Below, piece after piece: positions 6,987-14,158 of a DNA stretch of 64,000 nt (the stretch's first letter is position 1; each line of letters opens with the position of its first letter). The notes under the pieces are model-generated. The model was not told where the DNA came from. It made no database searches and saw nothing but the letters and a program-made list of their open reading frames with translations. A program made the position numbers and the translations under genes. The stretch comes from an uncultured Oscillibacter sp. (lineage in GTDB: Bacteria; Bacillota; Clostridia; Oscillospirales; Oscillospiraceae), in NCBI GenBank assembly GCA_910576865.1, contig CAJTKE010000010.1:22579-86578 (forward strand), given 5' to 3'.

Positions 6987-8231
6987 TCAGGGCGCTTCCG
7001 GGGCCCGGGCTTTCACGGAGGTCTCGGGCCGGTATCCGTCCAGCCTGTCCAAGCGGATTCCATAGTACTTTTCGCGTTTGTACTGCTCCGTTCTCAAAAG
7101 GCCCTCCCGGTCGATTTCACCCAGCTTTTTCCGCAGCGTCGCCCGGCTCAGGTCCAGGTAGGACAGCAGCTCCTGGGTGGAGATCCCGCGCTCGGAGAAC
7201 AGCTCCGCCTGAACCAGGAAATAATAGAGCCTGTAGAAAGTCTGATCGTTCACCTGGGGCAGCTTGATGATCCTTTCTTCGTAGTGGTTCAGCCGCCGGG
7301 CCCGTTCCTCCAGGGCGGCCAGCAGGTGTTCCGTGGATTTATACACGACCCTCAGGAACATGTGCAGGAACGGCGTCAGATCGCCCCGGTTCCGGGGGTG
7401 GTTGCAGGTCTTGAAGGCCTCGTAGTACGCCCGGATGTTTTCCTTGATCGTGTAAGACAGCCGGAAGCTCAGAATCGGCTGCAGTTCCTTTGCCAGCATG
7501 TAGCTGCTGATAAAACGATTCAGCCTCCCGTTTCCGTCGTAAAAGGGGTGGATATAGCCCAGCAGATAGTGGAACACGGATATCCGGTACAGCAGCTCCT
7601 TGGAGTCGTCGTTCAAATAGTCCAGGGCGTCCTCCATGGCGCGGATGATCTTCTCCTCAGGGTAAAGGCCCCGGTGGATTTCCTTTTGCGTGGCCGACTG
7701 CACGCTGACAGACCCCTTGCGGAAAATCTCCCCGTCCGGCATGTTCTCGGGGCAGTCCTCCACCACCTCCCGCAAGGTCAGGTCGTCGTAGACCTGACGG
7801 ATGTCCGCGCAGGTCCTCAGGGGGATGTCCTCGTTGGTCTGCAGCATCAGGTACTTCTGCACCAGGCCCCGGAACCGGGTGTGCTGATCCTGCCGCCCCA
7901 GGTTCATCAAAATGCCGTCAATTTCCCGCCGGGTGCTGTGGACGCCCTCGATGTTGTTCGTCAACACAATCTCGTCGATCAGGCAGCGCTTGGAAAACTG
8001 CTCCAGGGCCACCTCCGGCAGCTCCTTGCACAGGAACAGGATTTTCTTGTCCATCTTCTGGATGGACAGCATCCGATCCTGTATCTCAGGCGTCACGACA
8101 AAAAAGGCGGGAAACTGGCCGACCGTGAAATCAATATGTTGGGCGTAGGGACTGTTGAACCGCTGGGCGTAAATGTCCTCATAACGGTCCGGCTCCACAT
8201 AGAACAATTTTATGAGCTCCACGTAAGACAC
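6987..8231 (-). CDS. Fic-domain AMPylase-type protein with C-terminal winged helix
   Basis: This 414-residue protein has the Fic core motif HPFYDGNGRLNR at residues 228-239, with catalytic His and the nucleotide-binding Gly-Asn-Gly-Arg. An N-terminal inhibitory helix with T91-N-N-I-E95-G96 fits the (S/T)xxxE(G/N) motif of class II Fic proteins, whose Glu blocks ATP until released. The last 80 residues include a winged helix (ISTQELLSYLDLSRATLRKK). Fic proteins transfer AMP or other phosphate groups to target proteins. The target is unknown. A 15-bp-arm palindrome lies upstream at 8298-8335 and may be its operator, perhaps bound by its own winged helix. Confidence 0.93.
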   Translation of the reverse strand: MSYVELIKLFYVEPDRYEDIYAQRFNSPYAQHIDFTVGQFPAFFVVTPEIQDRMLSIQKMDKKILFLCKELPEVALEQFSKRCLIDEIVLTNNIEGVHSTRREIDGILMNLGRQDQHTRFRGLVQKYLMLQTNEDIPLRTCADIRQVYDDLTLREVVEDCPENMPDGEIFRKGSVSVQSATQKEIHRGLYPEEKIIRAMEDALDYLNDDSKELLYRISVFHYLLGYIHPFYDGNGRLNRFISSYMLAKELQPILSFRLSYTIKENIRAYYEAFKTCNHPRNRGDLTPFLHMFLRVVYKSTEHLLAALEERARRLNHYEERIIKLPQVNDQTFYRLYYFLVQAELFSERGISTQELLSYLDLSRATLRKKLGEIDREGLLRTEQYKREKYYGIRLDRLDGYRPETSVKARAPEAP

Positions 8232-8297
8232 CTTCTGTTTCCTCCTTTACGTTGTTATTTCGACCGGTATTTTATTTAAGTATAGCCTGCCCGAAAA

Positions 8298-8335
8298 TTG
8301 ACATTGATAAAAAGGCCGGGTTTTATCAATGTCAA
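8298..8335. promoter_or_regulatory. Perfect 15-bp inverted repeat in the Fic / NifU-like divergent region
   Basis: TTGACATTGATAAAA (8298-8312) is perfectly inverted at 8321-8335 around an 8-base loop. It lies 67 bases upstream of the Fic start and about 80 bases upstream of the promoter at 8414-8442. A TATACT box for the Fic gene lies between it and the gene. The AT-rich arms look like a repressor site rather than a terminator. Confidence 0.65.
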
Positions 8336-8413
8336 TCATTTTACCATAAGAACTTTGTAAAAATCAAGCCTATTGAGACGCTTCCTTTTCTTTTTCGGCG
8401 AGGCCACCGCTCC

Positions 8414-8442
8414 TTGACAAGGTAATCGTTTACCGATATAAT
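8414..8442 (+). promoter_or_regulatory. Consensus promoter of the NifU-like/GGGtGRT operon
   Basis: TTGACA (8414-8419) and TATAAT (8437-8442) are both perfect consensus hexamers with 17-base spacing, predicting strong constitutive transcription. Confidence 0.9.
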
Positions 8443-8520
8443 ATGAGCGCGCGAAACTCCGGGAAGCGCTCTCCTGGGCGCGCTCCCGAACAATACAAAA
8501 AAGGAAAGGATTGGACGACT

Positions 8521-9213
8521 ATGATCTATTCCACCGAAGTGCAGAACATGTGCCCCGTCGCCAAGGGCGCGTACCACGGTCCCGCTCCCATCCCCGAGGA
8601 GGGCAAGTGGGTCCAGGCCAAGGAGATCAAGGACATCTCCGGCCTCACCCACGGCGTGGGCTGGTGCGCCCCCCAGCAGGGCGCGTGCAAGCTGACCCTC
8701 AACGTCAAGGACGGCGTCATCGAGGAGGCCCTGGTGGAGACCCTGGGCTGCTCCGGTATGACCCACTCCGCCGCCATGGCCTCCGAGATCCTCATCGGCA
8801 AGACGCTGCTGGAGGCCCTGAACACCGACCTGGTGTGCGACGCCATCAACACCGCCATGCGGGAGCTGTTCCTCCAGATCGTCTACGGCCGGACCCAGAC
8901 CGCGTTCTCCGAGGGCGGCCTGCCCGTGGGCGCCTCCCTGGAGGACCTGGGCAAGGGCCTTCGCTCTCAGGTGGGCACCATGTTCGGCACCAAGGCCAAG
9001 GGCCCCCGGTATCTGGAGATGGCCGAGGGCTATGTGACCCGGATCGCCCTGAACAAGGACGACGAGATCATCGGCTATGAGTTCGTGAACCTGGGCAAGA
9101 TGATGGACGCCATCAAGAAGGGCACCGACGCCAACGAGGCCCTGGAAAAAGCCAAGGGCCGCTATGGCCAGTTCGACGGGGCCGCCAAGTATATCGACCC
9201 CCGTCACGAGTAA
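8521..9213 (+). CDS. Iron-sulfur scaffold-like (NifU-N type) protein paired with GGGtGRT protein
   Basis: This 230-residue protein begins at ATG 8521 after an AAGGAAAGG site. A NifU/IscU-like domain is visible: KLTLNVKDGVIEEALVETLG, then GCSGMTHSAAMASE, resembling the cluster-binding Cys loop of IscU scaffolds. Further Cys residues occur near the N-terminus (NMCP) and in GWCAPQQGAC. This fits the scaffold-like partner that occurs beside GGGtGRT proteins in anaerobic Firmicutes. Its exact role is not established; cluster assembly or a redox function is inference. Co-transcribed with the next gene after a 19-base gap. Confidence 0.8.
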   Translation: MIYSTEVQNMCPVAKGAYHGPAPIPEEGKWVQAKEIKDISGLTHGVGWCAPQQGACKLTLNVKDGVIEEALVETLGCSGMTHSAAMASEILIGKTLLEALNTDLVCDAINTAMRELFLQIVYGRTQTAFSEGGLPVGASLEDLGKGLRSQVGTMFGTKAKGPRYLEMAEGYVTRIALNKDDEIIGYEFVNLGKMMDAIKKGTDANEALEKAKGRYGQFDGAAKYIDPRHE

Positions 9214-9232
9214 GAAAAGGAGGAATTGAGAA

Positions 9233-10231
9233 ATGGCTCTGTTTGAAAGCTACGAGAGAAGAATCGACAAGATCAATTCCGTCCTGTCTCAGTACGGAAT
9301 CAAGAGCGTGGAGGAGTGCCGGGAGATCTGCAAGGCCGCCGGCTTCGATCCCTACGAGATCGTCAAGGGTATTCAGCCCATCTGCTTTGAAAACGCCTGC
9401 TGGGCCTACTGCGTGGGCGCGGCCATCGCGCTGAAGAAAAACGTGGCCACCGCCGCCGAGGCCGCAGAAAGCATCGGCGAGGGCCTCCAGGCCTTCTGCA
9501 TCCCCGGGTCTGTTGCTGACGACCGCAAGGTGGGCCTGGGCCACGGGAACCTGGGCGCCATGCTCCTCCGGGACGAGACCAAGTGCTTCGCCTTCCTGGC
9601 GGGCCACGAGTCCTTCGCCGCCGCCGAGGGCGCCATCGGCATCGTCCGCAACGCCAACAAGGCCCGCAAGGAGCCCCTCCGGGTCATCCTCAACGGCCTG
9701 GGCAAGGACGCCGCCCAGATCATCAGCCGGATCAACGGCTTCACCTATGTTCAGACGCAGTTTGATTACGCCACCGGCGAGGTGAAGGTGGTCAAGGAGT
9801 TCAAATACTCCGAGGGCGAGCGGGCCAATGTCCGCTGCTTCGGCGCGGACGACGTCCGGGAGGGCGTGGCCATCATGCACCTGGAGGGCGTGGATGTGTC
9901 CATCACCGGCAACTCCACCAACCCCACCCGGTTCCAGCATCCCGTGGCCGGCACTTACAAGAAAGAGTGCTGGGAGCAGGGGAAGAAATACTTCTCCGTG
10001 GCCTCCGGCGGCGGCACGGGCCGCACGCTGCACCCCGACAACATGGCCGCCGGCCCCGCCAGCTACGGCATGACCGACACCATGGGCCGGATGCACTCCG
10101 ACGCCCAGTTCGCCGGCAGCTCCTCCGTCCCCGCTCACGTGGAGATGATGGGCTTCCTGGGCATGGGCAACAACCCCATGGTGGGCGCGACTGTCGCCGT
10201 TGCGGTGGCCGTGGCGGAGAGCAGGAAGTAA
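9233..10231 (+). CDS. GGGtGRT protein
   Basis: This 332-residue protein carries the name-giving motif GGGTGRTLHPDN near residue 262, followed by GPASYGMTDTMGRMHSDAQF and an Ala/Val-rich end. Earlier conserved parts are SVEECREICKAAGFDPYEIV and GHGNLGAMLLRDETKCFAFL. The GGGtGRT family is conserved in Clostridia and has no experimentally fixed function. The pairing with a NifU-like scaffold and the strong promoter suggest an abundant housekeeping complex of anaerobes. It has a clean AAGGAGG site and ends at a strong palindromic terminator. Confidence 0.88.
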   Translation: MALFESYERRIDKINSVLSQYGIKSVEECREICKAAGFDPYEIVKGIQPICFENACWAYCVGAAIALKKNVATAAEAAESIGEGLQAFCIPGSVADDRKVGLGHGNLGAMLLRDETKCFAFLAGHESFAAAEGAIGIVRNANKARKEPLRVILNGLGKDAAQIISRINGFTYVQTQFDYATGEVKVVKEFKYSEGERANVRCFGADDVREGVAIMHLEGVDVSITGNSTNPTRFQHPVAGTYKKECWEQGKKYFSVASGGGTGRTLHPDNMAAGPASYGMTDTMGRMHSDAQFAGSSSVPAHVEMMGFLGMGNNPMVGATVAVAVAVAESRK

Positions 10232-10254
10232 ACAAAATGTAATATCCGGCACAG

Positions 10255-10286
10255 AAAATCCCCGGAGTGATCACTCCGGGGATTTT
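10255..10286. terminator. Bidirectional terminator, 16-bp perfect stem
   Basis: The 32-base stretch is a perfect palindrome, starting AAAATCCCCGG and ending CCGGGGATTTT. It lies between the GGGtGRT gene (plus) and the small YtxH-like gene (minus) and can serve both. Confidence 0.9.
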
Positions 10287-10303
10287 CCATGGAAACCGCT
10301 GTC

Positions 10304-10474
10304 TCAGCCCATGCTGGACATGGCGCTGTCCACCGCCGCGCCCAGCTTGTGGACGCTCTGATCCACCTGCTTTTTCACGGTGCGGCGGCTGCTCTGGGGG
10401 GCCATCATCCCCGCCACCGCGCCGGCGGCCATGCCGGCGCCAATGCCCAGGAGTACCCCGGTGCTCTTTTTCAT
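10304..10474 (-). CDS. Small YtxH-like membrane-anchored protein (56 aa)
   Basis: ATG 10474 is preceded seven bases upstream by AGGGG. The 56-residue product starts MKKSTGVLLGIGAGMAAGAV, with one glycine/alanine-rich transmembrane helix, and then a basic, helix-forming tail (SSRRTVKKQVDQSVHKLGAA). This layout is typical of the YtxH/gas-vesicle-like small proteins of Gram-positive bacteria, whose function is unclear. The frame keeps the neighbours' codon bias. It converges on the GGGtGRT operon and shares its terminator. The start lies 68 bases from the -35 box of the divergent phosphatase gene. Confidence 0.75.
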   Translation of the reverse strand: MKKSTGVLLGIGAGMAAGAVAGMMAPQSSRRTVKKQVDQSVHKLGAAVDSAMSSMG

Positions 10475-10541
10475 CGTTCATCACCCCTTTACCGTACGCC
10501 GCCAGTTTGCCCCGCCGGAACAAAAAAATCCGCCGGGCCCT

Positions 10542-10570
10542 TTGCCAAAGTCCGCCAGATGCGGTATACT
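10542..10570 (+). promoter_or_regulatory. Promoter of the phosphatase-GNAT gene
   Basis: TTGCCA (10542-10547) and TATACT (10565-10570) lie 17 bases apart, 37 bases before the start codon. Confidence 0.7.
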
Positions 10571-10606
10571 ATGGAAAATCAACGCCGTATTCCAGGAGGG
10601 AGAGCC

Positions 10607-11665
10607 ATGACCACCATCTATCTCATCCGCCACGCCGAGGCGGAGGGCAATCTTTACCGCGTCGCCCAGGGCCAGCACGAGAGCAATCTCACAGACCGGG
10701 GCTGGCGGCAGGTGCGGGCCCTGGAGCGCCGCTTCGCCGACGTTCCCGTCGACGCCGTCTACGCCAGCGACCTCTACCGGACCCGGGCCACCGCCACCGC
10801 CATTTACCGCCCCAAGAACCTGCCCCTCCACCGCTGCCCGGGCCTCCGGGAGATCCGCGTGGGGGACTGGGAGGGCCGGACCTGGGGGGACATCGCCCGC
10901 GGGACGCCCCAGGCCATGGCGGACTTCGGAAGCCGCATGGACCGCTGGTCCATCCCGGGGGCGGAGACCCCGGCCCAGGTGCTGGAACGGGTCCGGCGGA
11001 CCGTGGAGGACATCGCCCGGGAGAACCCGGGGAGGACCCTGGCCCTCTTCTCCCACGGCTACGCCATCCGCCTGCTCCTGGCCAACCTCCAGGGCATCTC
11101 CCTCCGGGACACCGGGGCCAGGTCCCCCACCGGGGACAACACCGCCGTCTCCCTGCTGGAGTGGGACGGGGAGGGCCTCCGGGTGGTCTTCGCCAACGAC
11201 AACAGCCACCTGAAAACCCCGGAGTATCTGGCGGGGGAGAAGCCCGCCCGGCCCAAGCGGGCCTTCGCCCTGGAGCCCGGGCTCTGGTTCCGCCCCCTGG
11301 GGCGGGGGGAGGCCCGGGAGCGCCTCGCCGCCTGGGCGGAGGCCTCCCCCTTCCCCGAGGCGCCGCTGACGCTGGAGGGCTTTCTGGAGGAGGAGTCCGT
11401 GGGCCTTCTCCAGCTGGACCCGGAGCGGGGGCGGATCGGCCTCCTCCACGTCCGCCCGGAGTACCGGAAGCGGGGCTTCGGCACGCAGTTCATCGGGCAG
11501 GCGGTGCTGCGCGCCCGGGGGGAGGGCGTGGAGGTCCTCTCGGTCCTTCTGCCGCCGGAGAGCCCGGAACGGGCCTTCTTCCTGGACTGCGGCTTCGCCC
11601 CCGGGGAGGAGGCGGAGGGCGGGACCCTCTGGCGAAAGTCCATCGGCTTCGACCCGGCCATCTGA
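10607..11665 (+). CDS. Histidine phosphatase fused to a GNAT acetyltransferase domain
   Basis: This 352-residue protein has two domains. Residues 1-200 form a phosphoglycerate-mutase-like histidine phosphatase: IYLIRHAEAEGN with the RHxE-type catalytic His, SDLYRTRATAT, LREIRVGDWEGRTW, and ALFSHGYAIR with the second His. Residues 225-352 form a GNAT N-acetyltransferase, with LLHVRPEYRKRGFGTQFIGQ matching the RxxGxG acetyl-CoA loop. The domains are in one unbroken frame, with a GGAGGG site before ATG 10607. The substrates are unknown. The fusion suggests a two-step modification of one metabolite or protein, which is inference. Confidence 0.9.
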   Translation: MTTIYLIRHAEAEGNLYRVAQGQHESNLTDRGWRQVRALERRFADVPVDAVYASDLYRTRATATAIYRPKNLPLHRCPGLREIRVGDWEGRTWGDIARGTPQAMADFGSRMDRWSIPGAETPAQVLERVRRTVEDIARENPGRTLALFSHGYAIRLLLANLQGISLRDTGARSPTGDNTAVSLLEWDGEGLRVVFANDNSHLKTPEYLAGEKPARPKRAFALEPGLWFRPLGRGEARERLAAWAEASPFPEAPLTLEGFLEEESVGLLQLDPERGRIGLLHVRPEYRKRGFGTQFIGQAVLRARGEGVEVLSVLLPPESPERAFFLDCGFAPGEEAEGGTLWRKSIGFDPAI

Positions 11666-11729
11666 GGCGGGGGGACGTAAAGACTTCGTAAATTCCTTGT
11701 CCGCCTGTCAGGGTTTGACAAAGTTAGCG

Positions 11730-11758
11730 TTGACAAAACGTGTATGATTCCATATAGT
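11730..11758 (+). promoter_or_regulatory. Promoter of the riboswitch-controlled antiporter
   Basis: TTGACA (11730-11735) and TATAGT (11753-11758) are 17 bases apart, just upstream of the yybP-ykoY aptamer. Confidence 0.8.
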
Positions 11759-11775
11759 GGTCTCACAGCTCATGG

Positions 11776-11934
11776 CTTCGTAAAAGGGAGTAGCTTACGT
11801 TTCAAACGTGGCGCGGCTCGTCATCACGATGGTGTTTCCGCCATCCGGGCCCGCTGAAAAGCGAGACTTTTATCCCGTGGGACAACTGCCGGTTTTCGGC
11901 GTTGCCCGGGGGATGGAGGTCTCGCTGAATTTTT
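11776..11934 (+). promoter_or_regulatory. yybP-ykoY (Mn2+) riboswitch with overlapping terminator
   Basis: The leader has the family hallmarks in order: AAAAGGGAGTAG (11782-11793), CTCGTCATCACG (11818-11829), and GCGAGACTTTTATC (11861-11874); GTAAAAG and CTTTTAT close the basal stem. The known class binds Mn2+ and turns genes on. AGCGAGAC (11860-11867), part of the aptamer's 3' strand, can instead pair with GTCTCGCT (11919-11926), forming a long hairpin followed by five T residues (11930-11934). That gives a ligand-off terminator just before the antiporter start. Confidence 0.88.
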
Positions 11935-11951
11935 GGAAAGCGGTGGATTGT

Positions 11952-12908
11952 ATGGAAATCTGGATCACGGTGCTGTTGTTTCTCCTGGGGCTGCTCCTCA
12001 TCATCAAGGGCGGCGACTGGTTCCTGGACGGGGCCGTCTGGATCGCGGAGGCCACGGGGGTGCCCCGGTTCATCATCGGGGCCACCATCGTCTCCCTGGC
12101 CACCACCCTGCCGGAGCTGACGGTCTCCGTCACCGGCACCCTCCAGGGGGAGGTGGACCTGGCGGTGGGCAACGCCGTGGGCTCCGTCACGGCCAACCTG
12201 GGGCTGATTCTGGGCATCTCCCTGGTGTGCATCCCCTCGGCGGTGAAGCGGGCCCAGTTTCAGCTGAAAGCCCTGCTGATGGTCCTGGGGGCGGCGCTGC
12301 TGCTGGTCCTCAGCCGGGGCGGCACGCTGCGGGCCCTGCCGGGCCTTCTGCTGTTCGCCGTCTTCGCCGTCTATATTTGGAGCAACCTCCGGGACGCCAA
12401 GGCGGGCATGGCGGAGGACCGGGAGGCCCACCCCAAGCGCCGCACCGTCTCCCGGCGGCAGATGGTGGAAAAGCTCTTCCTCTTCGTCCTGGGCATCACG
12501 GCCATCGTCATCGGCTCCCAGCTGCTCATCAACTACGGCAGCGAGCTGGCCCTGCTGATGGGGGTCCCCGCCAGCATCATCGGCGTCACCATGGTGGCCA
12601 TCGGCACGTCCCTGCCCGAGCTGGTGACCACCCTGACGGCCATCGCCAAGAAAGAGGCCTCCATGTCCGTGGGCAACATCATCGGGGCCAACGTCATCGA
12701 CCTGACCATGATCCTGCCGGTGTGCTCCGCCGTCAGCGGCGGGGCCCTGACCATCGGGGCCCAGACCACGGCGCTGGATATGCCGGCGTGCCTGCTGCTT
12801 TGCTGCGTGGCGGTGATCCCGCCCCTGGCGACGGAGCGGTTCTACCGCTGGCAGGGCGTTGTCATGCTGGGGCTGTACGCGGGGTATGTGGTTCTTTTGG
12901 TAACATGA
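11952..12908 (+). CDS. CaCA-family cation antiporter (YrbG-like), probable Mn/Ca exporter
   Basis: This 318-residue membrane protein has about ten hydrophobic segments in two halves. Each half carries the alpha-repeat of Ca2+/cation antiporters: FIIGATIVSLATTLPEL (about residue 38) and IIGVTMVAIGTSLPEL (about residue 212), with the conserved acidic residue that binds cation. The basic loop between halves is HPKRRTVSRRQ. It exchanges a divalent cation for Na+ or H+. Control by a yybP-ykoY riboswitch argues that Mn2+ may be the physiological substrate. ATG 11952 is the first methionine at the membrane segment; the ribosome site is weak. Confidence 0.88.
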   Translation: MEIWITVLLFLLGLLLIIKGGDWFLDGAVWIAEATGVPRFIIGATIVSLATTLPELTVSVTGTLQGEVDLAVGNAVGSVTANLGLILGISLVCIPSAVKRAQFQLKALLMVLGAALLLVLSRGGTLRALPGLLLFAVFAVYIWSNLRDAKAGMAEDREAHPKRRTVSRRQMVEKLFLFVLGITAIVIGSQLLINYGSELALLMGVPASIIGVTMVAIGTSLPELVTTLTAIAKKEASMSVGNIIGANVIDLTMILPVCSAVSGGALTIGAQTTALDMPACLLLCCVAVIPPLATERFYRWQGVVMLGLYAGYVVLLVT

Positions 12909-12914
12909 AAAAAA

Positions 12915-12950
12915 GCCCGGCGCGGTACTTCTCCGCGCCGGGCCTTTTTT
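12915..12950. terminator. Bidirectional terminator between antiporter and antitoxin
   Basis: GCCCGGCGCGG (12915-12925) pairs with CCGCGCCGGGC (12933-12943), flanked by seven A on one side and six T on the other. The T-run overlaps the TAA of the minus-strand antitoxin gene. Confidence 0.92.
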
Positions 12951-13173
12951 ATGATTCCGCGTATTTGGACAAATCGCTCCAGTCGATCTCGTCCTCCCGG
13001 ATGAAACCGCCGGCCTCCGCCTCGGCGATTTCCCGGGCCTCCTGAGGAGTGGTCTTGGTGTAGTCCGGGTCCCAGGCCCGCACCAGCTTCTTGATGAACT
13101 CATAGGCAAAGCTCTGGTCCGCCTCCGGCAGCATATCCATCAGCCGAGCCGCCTCCAACGCGATATCGGACAT
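12949..13173 (-). CDS. Antitoxin-like protein of a toxin-first RelE-type pair
   Basis: This 74-residue acidic protein starts MSDIALEAARLMDMLPEADQ and ends in WSDLSKYAES. The helical N-terminus and the acidic, tryptophan-containing tail resemble antitoxins that wrap RelE/ParE toxins. It lies 12 bases downstream of the toxin gene, giving a toxin-first order as in higBA. A DNA-binding motif is not obvious, so autoregulation is uncertain. It is the last gene of the run that begins with the DUF1538 transporter. Confidence 0.75.
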   Translation of the reverse strand: MSDIALEAARLMDMLPEADQSFAYEFIKKLVRAWDPDYTKTTPQEAREIAEAEAGGFIREDEIDWSDLSKYAES

Positions 13174-13185
13174 ATTGCGCTCACC

Positions 13186-13446
13186 TCACTTGTAGATGTC
13201 CCCGCGGTTTCCAATCTCGATGATGAAGAGAATCTCAAGCGTTCCCTCGTTTCCATACCGGTACAGTATGCGCCATTCTCCCACGCGCAGCCGCTTTCTG
13301 CCGTCGCTATAACCCTGCATGGCTTTGATATCTCCCCGGGGCGGCACCGCCGTCAGACCGGCGATGGCCTCCCGTATGCGGGCGACGGACCTGCTGTCCA
13401 GCCTGCTGAGAAATTTCAAAGCCTTTCTGGAGTATTTGACGACCAT
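13186..13446 (-). CDS. RelE/ParE-family toxin
   Basis: This 86-residue basic protein has the RelE/ParE fold signature: VVKYSRKALKFLSRLDSRSV, IREAIAGLTAVPPRGDIKAM, GRKRLRVGEWRILYRY and LEILFIIEIGNRGDIYK. The Arg-rich RVGEWRILY strand is the typical RNase-toxin feature. RelE toxins cut mRNA in the ribosome; ParE members inhibit gyrase. Which applies cannot be fixed from sequence, but the LRVGEWRILY plus C-terminal RGDIYK pattern favours RelE. It begins one base after the PII-like gene and precedes its antitoxin. Confidence 0.88.
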   Translation of the reverse strand: MVVKYSRKALKFLSRLDSRSVARIREAIAGLTAVPPRGDIKAMQGYSDGRKRLRVGEWRILYRYGNEGTLEILFIIEIGNRGDIYK

Positions 13447-13447
13447 G

Positions 13448-14119
13448 TCAGTTCTCCTCCTCCAGCAGCCGCAGACCCGCCAGATCCGTCACCGGCAGGG
13501 AGAACACCACGGCCTGGGCCTTCGTCTGCATGCCCGCCTGGGTCATGACGGCCTTCATGATGGGCTTCCGGTCCGCCTCCCTGGCCAGGATGAAAACGAT
13601 CTCCTTCTCCGCTGCCAGGGACACGCCCAGGAACTTCCGGGCCAGCTCCGTCCCCGTCCCCTTGGCGTGGACGGTGGTGCCTCCGGCGGCCCCGGCGGAC
13701 CGGGCGGCGTCCATCACCTGGTCCGTGTGGCCCCGGTTGGCGATGACCACGATGAGCTCGTGGGTGATTTCCTTGTCCATGTCGTCCTCCTCCTCCGCCT
13801 GCCATGACAGCAGATAGTCCCGGGCCCGGGCCCCGCCCACGCTGGAGATGGGCACGGCCATCAGAACGCCCCGCCCCGGCACGTCCAGCCACAGCTCCCG
13901 GGCCGCTCTCCGCACCAGCCGGGCGGACCGGGGCGCCGCCAGCAGCAGCACCGCCTTCTCCGTGGCCTCCAGCCCCAGGTAGTCCAGCACCTCCGTGGCG
14001 GCGGTGCCCTGGCCCAGGGCGGACAGGATCAGCGTGGCCCCCTGGGCCTGGAACCAGGAGGCGAACTCCCCGCCCCGGCTCCGGTCCGTGATGACGATCA
14101 TGAGAACGGCTCTGTCCAT
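13448..14119 (-). CDS. PII-like signalling protein linked to DUF1538 transporter
   Basis: This 223-residue protein has two halves. Residues 1-105 are a degenerate regulatory domain (MIVITDRSRGGEFASWFQAQ, TLILSALGQGTAATEVLDYL). Residues 115-215 are a nitrogen-regulatory PII-like ferredoxin fold: HELIVVIANRGHTDQVMDAARSAG, TTVHAKGTGTELARKFLGVS, EKEIVFILAREADRKPIM. PII-like proteins bind nucleotides and gate transporters. It is encoded 39 bases downstream of the DUF1538 membrane protein, so it probably controls that transporter; this is inference from context. AGAGGAGG precedes ATG 14119. Confidence 0.8.
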   Translation of the reverse strand: MDRAVLMIVITDRSRGGEFASWFQAQGATLILSALGQGTAATEVLDYLGLEATEKAVLLLAAPRSARLVRRAARELWLDVPGRGVLMAVPISSVGGARARDYLLSWQAEEEDDMDKEITHELIVVIANRGHTDQVMDAARSAGAAGGTTVHAKGTGTELARKFLGVSLAAEKEIVFILAREADRKPIMKAVMTQAGMQTKAQAVVFSLPVTDLAGLRLLEEEN

Positions 14120-14158
14120 GGGCGGGCCTCCTCTCTCAAAGCGCTTTCGCGCGTGAAC

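Noticed and set aside
6818..7267. A 149-codon plus frame across the tRNA remnant and the Fic 3' end
   Set aside because: Its peptide contains the SRVRISSGPP-type string that results from translating a tRNA 3' end, and it then runs antisense to the Fic gene.
11808..11951. Upstream extension of the antiporter protein to ATG-like start 11808
   Set aside because: These bases form the riboswitch aptamer and terminator; the extension has no membrane or family sequence.
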